Shown here: positions 57,943 to 64,000 of the stretch, one piece after another
How positions within the stretch are numbered: the first letter of the stretch is position 1
How the letters are laid out: each line of letters begins with the position of its first letter
Origin: Amborella trichopoda
Lineage: Eukaryota > Streptophyta > Magnoliopsida > Amborellales > Amborellaceae
Reading direction: 5' to 3'
Assembly (NCBI RefSeq): GCF_000471905.2
Contig: NW_006498435.1
Coordinates: 4,151,211-4,215,210 of the forward strand
Length of the DNA stretch: 64,000 nt
Position numbers and translations under genes: made by a program
Notes under the pieces: model-generated
What the model was told of the DNA's origin: nothing
The model's database searches: none
The model's input: the letters and a program-made list of their open reading frames with translations, nothing else

Positions 57943-58180
57943 TTATCACATGCACTTATTCCATGCACTCATCACATGCACTTATCACAAACATTTATCG
58001 CAGGCACTTATCACATGCTCTTATCTTATGCACTTATCACATGCATTTCTCTCATGCACTTATCACCTGCACTTATCACATACATTTATCTCATGCACTT
58101 CTCACATGCTCTTATTTTATACACTTATCACATGCATTTATCTCATGCACTTATCTGATGCTCTAATTATACGTACTCAT
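57943..58180 (-). repeat. 13-bp minisatellite (ATGCACTTATCAC)
   Basis: About eighteen units of ATGCACTTATCAC or ATGCATTTATCTC. Because 13 is not a multiple of three, all three + frames are open and give His/Leu/Ile/Cys/Thr-rich repeats. The sister array is at 62,755-63,010. Confidence 0.93.
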
Positions 58181-58299
58181 TTACTTATTCATTAGCATTC
58201 ACCGATCTTTCATTAATAACTAGTTTGGTCTAAAAGCAGGGCATTTTGGGTCACCCAACACATTATCACAAAATGTGAAAGGTTATGGAATTCCCTGCA

Positions 58300-59100
58300 T
58301 TCCTAATAGTGACATTGCCCTAGAAAAAGAGACACCATTTCCTAACCATAGGGAATCTTGGTATGCTACCAAACTAATTTCATACTAGACACCAATATCT
58401 TTCAAATAGGATTGGCTAGAAAGCTTTTAGACGCCGTTTGTCCATTCCAAAGCTCAGTACAATGGGGCCATAACATCTGAAATCTACTGTGCATTTGAGA
58501 CAGTAATATGTCCTATTTAGCATAGTTATAACTTTCAATCCATAAGGCATTTTAAGATTGTTTCAAAACTAACGTTTGGGTGACAACACATGTCTTTCCA
58601 ACAAAAGCAGTTTGAAAGCAATTGGACTCTAATTGGTCATTCAAAAGTTCATGACAATAGAAATAACAATTCTGGAATTTAGCGAGATCAGTCGACAGTG
58701 ACATGCCCTAATAAATCGAAGAATAACTTTCAATCTGGAAGGAATTTCGAATTAATTTTAACATGAAACTTTCATTACACACACAGATCTTTCAAAAGAT
58801 AGAGTTTTGAGAGCATTCGGACTTCATTTGGTTAGTCAAAACAAATGAAAACAAAGGTAACAGTTCTGAAATCCAGTGACAATGACAAACTTCCACAATA
58901 TGAAGCGTAGCTCTTCATTTATGAAGAATTTGGACAAGATTAAAATATAAACATCATAGTAGATACATGTATTAATCAAATGTCGGTGATTTGGGAGCAT
59001 TTGGATGTCATTTGTCTAGTCAACAGTGTATTTGAAAAACATTCATTTTCCTGAAATTTCACAGCATACCAAAAGCACTTTGTGGCCTCCAATTCATGAG
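58300..59100 (-). repeat. About 190-bp tandem repeat in chromovirus LTR
   Basis: Units begin near 58,305, 58,500, 58,695 and 58,885 (intervals of 190-195 bp). Each has a CAGTGACAT(G/T)CCCTA-type phrase, TAACTTTCAATC, AACATGAAACTTT and GATCTTTCAAA blocks. The same series runs at 63,125-64,000 and at 9,140-9,720. Confidence 0.8.
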
Positions 59101-60056
59101 GAATCACAAGATGAAACCTTCTCACCTAGAATTATAATCATTTAAATATCATGTCACAAATTTTCCCAGGCCAACAAGAGGGATTCAGTTGCCCAAGGTG
59201 TCATGCAATGAAGGCCCCCATTTCCTAGAAAACAAGGCTCCCCTTCTAGCATCAGTTTTGCAATATACAGCCCCATGCTCATGATAATTTCATCAAAAAG
59301 CTGTCTAGAACTTCATGATTTATATATTCATGCTCATATTTACAATCACGCACTTATAACAATACTTGGATATCATGCTTGAATGAACTAACTAAAAACA
59401 TCCATCACAAAACCTGGAAGCATGGATATGAATCTAGTTACTTGTGGTAAGGTTCTAAGTCCCCCACTCAGCTTCTCTCCAAGGTTAACTCTTCAAGTGG
59501 GTCTTAAGCTTGAGGCTCAAAGGGCCAACAGGAAAAATGTGAGGGAGAGAGAGAAAGTGTGAAACTCTTGAGAGGGGTATTTGAAGGAGCATTTATAAGC
59601 AAGAAAGGAGAGGGGGCAGCAAACACAAGCCAAGTGTCAACAAGGGTCACAAGTGTCATGAACATGGTGTCCATGTGGCTGACAACTATTCACAAGTGGC
59701 ATACATGAAGGCTTATATGGGCCACATGGCTAAACACTTACAACAGAAACACCCCCGGTGATAACACGCACGGTGGTAACTCTCTCTCTCTACACGCATG
59801 ACAGTAACATGCACGGCGTTATCCCCTTCTCTCTCTTCATGTGAGGCATTACCCCCTTCTCTCTCTCCTCATGCGCGACATTACCCCATTCTTCACGCAT
59901 GGTGTTACCGCCTTCTTACTCTTCATATGTGGCATTACCCCATTCTCTCTCTTCACATGTGGCATTACCCCCTTCTTTGGACTCCTGCTGTAGCGTGCAT
60001 CTCTGTTTCTCATTGCCACATGTGCACTCGAAGCTTGCAAAATCTAGGTCGTCACA

Positions 60057-60078
60057 TTATCCCCCCCTTTAAAAGATT
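60057..60078 (-). other. Polypurine tract
   Basis: On the minus strand TTTTAAAGGGGGGGATAA immediately precedes the LTR start TGTGACGACC. This primes plus-strand synthesis and fixes the LTR boundary at 60,056. Confidence 0.78.
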
Positions 60079-60434
60079 TTGTCCCCAAAATCTTACATTT
60101 CATCACCATCTAAATGTGGGTCTGAGATGGGAACTCTACTCCAACAACCTACTAAGGCAAAAGCACACGACCAACCTAGGCCCAGAGGGTGCCAAACTTC
60201 TAAACATCTAAGAGAATCACATCTAGGGGCGAAACGCAACTGCCCAAATGTTCCCCTAGTACATAAATTCTAAGCCGGCCACAAAAAAGGCGCGCACAAC
60301 CACAAAGGTATGATCAAAAGGCACAGATTCAATACTTAGGTGGCATAAAAAAAATGTGAGGTTACAACAAAGTAGTAAAACAATCAGGGTCAAACAGAAT
60401 TCTAATTTCTCCTTCCATAAATAAAGATCTTACC
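60079..60434. other. Remnant between gag and polypurine tract
   Basis: Only about 350 bp separate the end of gag from the polypurine tract. No protease, RT, RNase H or integrase was found, so pol has been deleted or was never present. Confidence 0.6.
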
Positions 60435-61285
60435 TTGACTCTCTGGTGTGGAAGCCTTCGCCTCCTACTCCATAAGTGTAAACACCCTACCTTGAGTCTC
60501 TGGCTTGGGCTCATCCATCATCATGGAGCAGTTCCTAATCAGGTGACCTGGCTTGCCGCACTTGAAGTATGCCTTCATTTTCAGCCAGCACTCGGAAGCC
60601 GCATGACCAAGCTTCCCACAAAAGTCGTCGTGTACTGGTTGGTTTTTTTTAACATCGCTCATAAAAGTCTTTTGGGCTTTACAATTTCCTGGATCTCCTC
60701 GCTCTTGGAAGTCCCTCGGAGGCAGGGGCCTTGCCTTTAGCTTCTCTCTCCTTTATCGGAGATGGCGCGTAATGGGAGAGCTCTGCAAATTTGGTTGCGT
60801 ACTGTTCTACTGACAGTCTCCTTGTTGCAGCTTAATAAATTCTACTTCTTTTACCTCTCGGACTGAGTCAGGGAAGTATTTTTCATTAAAAGCCTCCAAA
60901 ACGTCTCCCCAAGTCGCCGTAGTCCCTGACTCTTCACAAGATTGTTTCACCAAGCTCCACCAGTGCTCGGCGTCCCCTTCGAACATGGAGGTCCCTAGTC
61001 AGACTTTCTGCTCATCGGAGCAATGCAACACTTCAAATATCTTCTCTACCTGCCTCCTCCATCTTTCAACCTTTTCCACTCCTCCGTGTCCCAAGAATGC
61101 GAGAGGGGCAAGTCTCTTAAACTTTTCAATCAACCCACTACCATCTTGATCTGGGGTGGAGGCAGCTGAGGCCGGCATGCAATTTTTCATAATTGGGTCA
61201 TTGCCCCCAGTGTTCTAAAGAAATCCCTAGAGGCCTCAGTGTTGTCATTACTGGAACTCACATTGTTAGCATGAGTCATCGTCAT
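60435..61285 (-). pseudogene. Chromovirus-like gag
   Basis: The minus strand, from an ATG at 61,283-61,285, reads MTMTHANNVSSS, then (after stops) a LIEKFKRLAPLAFLGHGG phrase, KVERWRRQVEKIFEVLHCSD, MFEGDAEHWWSLVKQSCEES, TWGDVLEAFNEKYFPDSVRE, and after a frameshift a zinc-knuckle pair. DDFCGKLGHAASECW is followed by AYFKCGKPGHLIRNC, in which the first Cys of the second knuckle is Tyr. At least three stops or shifts are present. Gag would bind and package element RNA. This copy is inactive, but the order of motifs is that of plant chromoviruses (Tekay/Del- or Reina-like). Confidence 0.85.
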
Positions 61286-61383
61286 CTTGACTTAAAACAT
61301 GAACACCCCAGTTACTAACCTATTTAAGAACTACTCCAATGACACTTATAAGACTTTCTAGGCCAAGAATCTTATCATGGCTG

Positions 61384-61395
61384 CTCTGATACCAT
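61384..61395 (-). other. Primer binding site, initiator-Met type
   Basis: TGGTATCAGAGC on the minus strand, complementary to the 3' end of plant initiator tRNA-Met, four bases from the LTR edge at 61,400. It sets element orientation (minus) and identifies the LTR to its right as the 5' LTR. Confidence 0.92.
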
Positions 61396-62339
61396 AACTG
61401 TCATGACCCCGCCCCCTGACCCCTATCGTGACTGAAGGTCGCGAATGTCACTCATGTGAGAGTGAACTCAACGCATTTTAAAGGAAGGAAATCAGAGCAA
61501 ACCACAAAATAAAGAAAAATTCTAAACAAAAATATGCAAGAATTGGGCAAATAAACAGAAACTTATATTTATATTCATACATATACAAACTTGGAGTAAT
61601 ACAATTTTTCAAGGCACCAAAGGCCTAGAAAAAACAATACATAACTCCAACACAAACTAGAACATGGTCCACGACCATCAAACACATACAATAAAAAAGT
61701 CTCCTCGGCAGGTGCAGATCTTCAGCCACCATAACGATCACCCAACTGACTGTTCTTGACCTACAACTTCTACTCTGCAATGATAGAAAGTCAAGGAATG
61801 AGCTATAAAGCTCAGTAAGTAGAATCAGATGCTATGTTTCACTACCATATCTAGCAAGGAGTCATGAGTAATTCTTTTTAGAGATAAGAAATAATAATAA
61901 CACAGACATCATTTAAAACACCAATCTATCATATCATATCAGGACAAGTATCATAACGAATCACAAACTATAACTTTGAACTAATACCATTGTGTATCAA
62001 CATCAACATGTATATAAACCAACTCACTCTCTAAATCACCTACTCCCGAAGTAGAGGCCCTATTCATCAGGCCAAGCCAATCTCTTTGCTTATGACGTCT
62101 ACCATCCCTCAGGAGGGAAGGTAATGACAAGTGGGTGTCCCACTTTGTAATGCCTACACGAGCACATACAGTCCCCAACGTGCTTTGGGGTTTCAATAGG
62201 CAATGACCTTGCAAGACACTACTCCCTACAACACCTTGGCTAGGAACACCATACTGTCAGGGTATCAATCACAATGAATGGGGGAGCGACCACCCATCAT
62301 CATCTACTTGACTCCCGTCCTATCATTGGGCGAGCCGGA

Positions 62340-62640
62340 GAGGTCACGAGTTGGCAGTGCAATACACTCAAAGCATACCGACAAGTCACATACCACAGTA
62401 TCGTCATGCAATACGCTCAAAGCATGCCAACTATATCACATGTCATACTATGGTCATACAATACGCTCAAAGCATGCCAACCAGTCTCACATATCACAGT
62501 ATCACATATCACAGTATGGTCATGCAATACGCTCAAAGTATGCCAACAATATCCCATATCACAGTATAACATATCACAGTATGGTCATGCAATACACTCA
62601 AAGCAGGCCAATAGTATCATATAACATAGTATGTGACTGA
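62340..62640 (-). repeat. Tandem repeat with CAATACGCTCAAAGCATGCC
   Basis: Five units start at about 62,360, 62,409, 62,459, 62,525 and 62,590, spaced 49-66 bp, joined by ATATCACAGTATGGTCATG-like text. Confidence 0.88.
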
Positions 62641-62754
62641 CCTCACAGGTCAGGTCACTTAGCACATATAGTGTGCCACAACATGACACGTATCACAAAC
62701 TACACATATTCGAGTAGTACCAGTTCAGAAATCATGCTTATTTGAAATCTCATG

Positions 62755-63010
62755 GCCCTTATCACATGCACTTATTCCATGCACTTATCACATACATTTA
62801 TCCTAAGCACTTATCACATGCTCTTGTCTTATGCACTTATCACATGCATTTATCTCATGCACCTATCACATGCATTTATCTCATGCACCTATCACCTACA
62901 CTTATCACATACATTATACATTTATCTCATGCACATATCGTATGCTCTTTTCGTATGCACTTATCATATGCATTTATCTCATGCACTTATCACAAGCTCT
63001 AATTACATGC
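62755..63010 (-). repeat. 13-bp minisatellite, 5' LTR copy
   Basis: Same ATGCACTTATCAC / ATGCATTTATCTC units as at 57,943-58,180, with a somewhat different unit order. The array is older than the insertion if the two LTRs are a pair. Confidence 0.92.
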
Positions 63011-64000
63011 ACTCATTACTTATTCATTAGCATTCACTGATCTTTCATTGATAACTAGTTTGGGCTAAAATCAGGGGGTCACCCAACACATTATTACAAA
63101 ATGTGAAAGGTTCTGGAATTCCCTGCATTCTTAACAATGACATTTCCCGAGAAAATGGGACACCATTTCCAAACCATAGGGAATTTAGTTATGCTTCCAA
63201 AACAAATTTTAAGTTAAGCACAAATATCTTTCAAATAGTAATGATTTGAAAATATTTGGACCTCATTTGACTAGTCAAAAGCTCAGTATAATAGGGGCAT
63301 ACCATCTGAAATCTGTTGTGCATTTGAGACAGTGATATGTCCTAGTTACTATAATTATAACTTTCAATCCATAAGGTATTTTAAGATGGTTTCAAAACCA
63401 AAGTTCGGATGAGAACATATATCTTTCAAACAAGGGCAGTTTGAAAGCAGTTGTGCTCCATTTGGTCATTCAAAAGTTCACGACAATAGAAATAACAGTT
63501 CTGGAATTTAGCGAGATCTGCCGACAGTGACATGCCCTAACAAATTGAGGCATAACTTTCAATCTAGAAAGAATTTTGAAATAATTTGAACATGTAACTT
63601 GTAGTAAACACACAGATCTTTCAAATGACCATATTTTGGTAGAATTCGGACTTCGTTTGGTTAGTCAAAATGCATGACAACAGAGGTAACAGTTGTGAAA
63701 TCCAGTGAAAATCTGCTAACAGTGACATACTTGCACAATTTGAATCATAGATCTTCATTTATGAAGAATTTAGACAAGATTAAAACATAAACATCATAGT
63801 AGACACATGTATTAATAAAATGGCAGTGATTTGGGAATATTTGGATGCCATTTGTCTAGTCAAAGTGCACTTCAAAAACATGAATTTTCTTGAAATTTTA
63901 CAGGATAAACATGGCACACTACCAAAAACACTTTGTAGCCTCCAATTCATGAGGAATCACAATATGAAACCTTCTCACCTAGAATTATAATCACTTAAAT

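Larger units (their letters stand above)
57868..60056 (-). mobile_element. Chromovirus-like element: 3' LTR, truncated
   Basis: From 57,868 the sequence follows the LTR at 61,400 onward, starting at the equivalent of about 62,684 (shared phrase CCAGTTCAGAAATCATGCTT). So roughly the first 1.28 kb (+ strand order) is missing. It ends GGTCGTCACA at 60,056, next to a polypurine tract. Together the two copies imply a full LTR of about 3.5 kb. It contains a 13-bp minisatellite, about 190-bp tandem repeats and, at its right end, short GGCATTACCCC words. Confidence 0.8.
61400..64000 (-). mobile_element. Chromovirus-like element: 5' LTR (continues past the window)
   Basis: The + strand starts TGTCATGACCCCGCCCC. 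It shares with the solo LTR at 7,612 the GAGCTATAAAGCTCAGTAAG block (61,800-61,820), the GTAGAGGCCCTATTCATC block (62,050) and the tandem-repeat series. At least 2.6 kb lies in the window; about 3.5 kb is expected. No coding sequence is supported. Confidence 0.85.

Noticed and set aside
57855..58195. His/Leu/Ile/Cys/Thr repeat peptide that could look like a metal-binding protein
   Set aside because: It is the 13-bp minisatellite, open in all three frames, in both LTRs.

Overview
The window is nuclear DNA from a plant, most likely a flowering plant and probably a eudicot. The evidence is an intron-containing receptor-like kinase gene of the plant LRR-III type at the left edge, followed by about 57 kb of nested LTR retrotransposons with tRNA-type primer sites, plus a small hAT-type DNA element. 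I see no prokaryotic or organellar features, rRNA, tRNA or CRISPR. Species is not resolvable by eye.

Layout. 1-3.2 kb: the only ordinary gene, a two-exon LRR receptor-like pseudokinase on the + strand. 3.2-6.8 kb: AT-rich intergenic DNA with two hairpin MITE-like elements. 6.78-7.39 kb: a non-autonomous hAT element with a perfect 8-bp target duplication. 7.61-10.65 kb: a solo LTR of a chromovirus-like Ty3/gypsy element (minus orientation). 11.0-12.8 kb: Ty1/copia reverse transcriptase/RNase H remains on the minus strand.

13-57.6 kb: a block built from at least four copies of one Tat/Ogre-like Ty3/gypsy family. Copy A (13.3-21.7 kb) has its integrase split by a complete solo LTR (16,106-19,741, minus strand, near-perfect 5-bp duplication). 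Copy B (from 22,423) is the most complete: a 4.15-kb LTR, primer site, gag, RT, RNase H, integrase and a long repeat-filled 3' region. B then runs into a 3.8-kb inverted piece (36.57-40.36 kb), a further + strand LTR (40,549-43,812), another 3' region with a 3' LTR (43.8-49.3 kb), an integrase fragment Z with its own 3' region and LTR (49.3-57.6 kb), and finally a copia integrase scrap (57.6-57.87 kb). This order suggests nested insertions whose right halves are stacked like onion layers, later rearranged. All pol genes are broken and each copy has lost different catalytic residues.

57.87-64 kb: a second chromovirus-like element on the minus strand, with a truncated 3' LTR, a polypurine tract, gag only, an initiator-Met-type primer site and a 5' LTR that leaves the window.

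The most interesting material is in the Tat/Ogre-like LTRs. Downstream of the TATA box and poly(A) signal, the LTRs that keep this region carry 1-2 kb of pyrimidine-rich DNA. Short near-palindromic words are embedded in it at intervals of roughly 50-65 bp. The words differ between copies but keep the hairpin design. A conserved stem-loop and a conserved GC-rich end block follow. Downstream of integrase, two copies share a short conserved reading frame and three share a TATA-like block. All calls come from reading the sequence; no alignment or database search was run.
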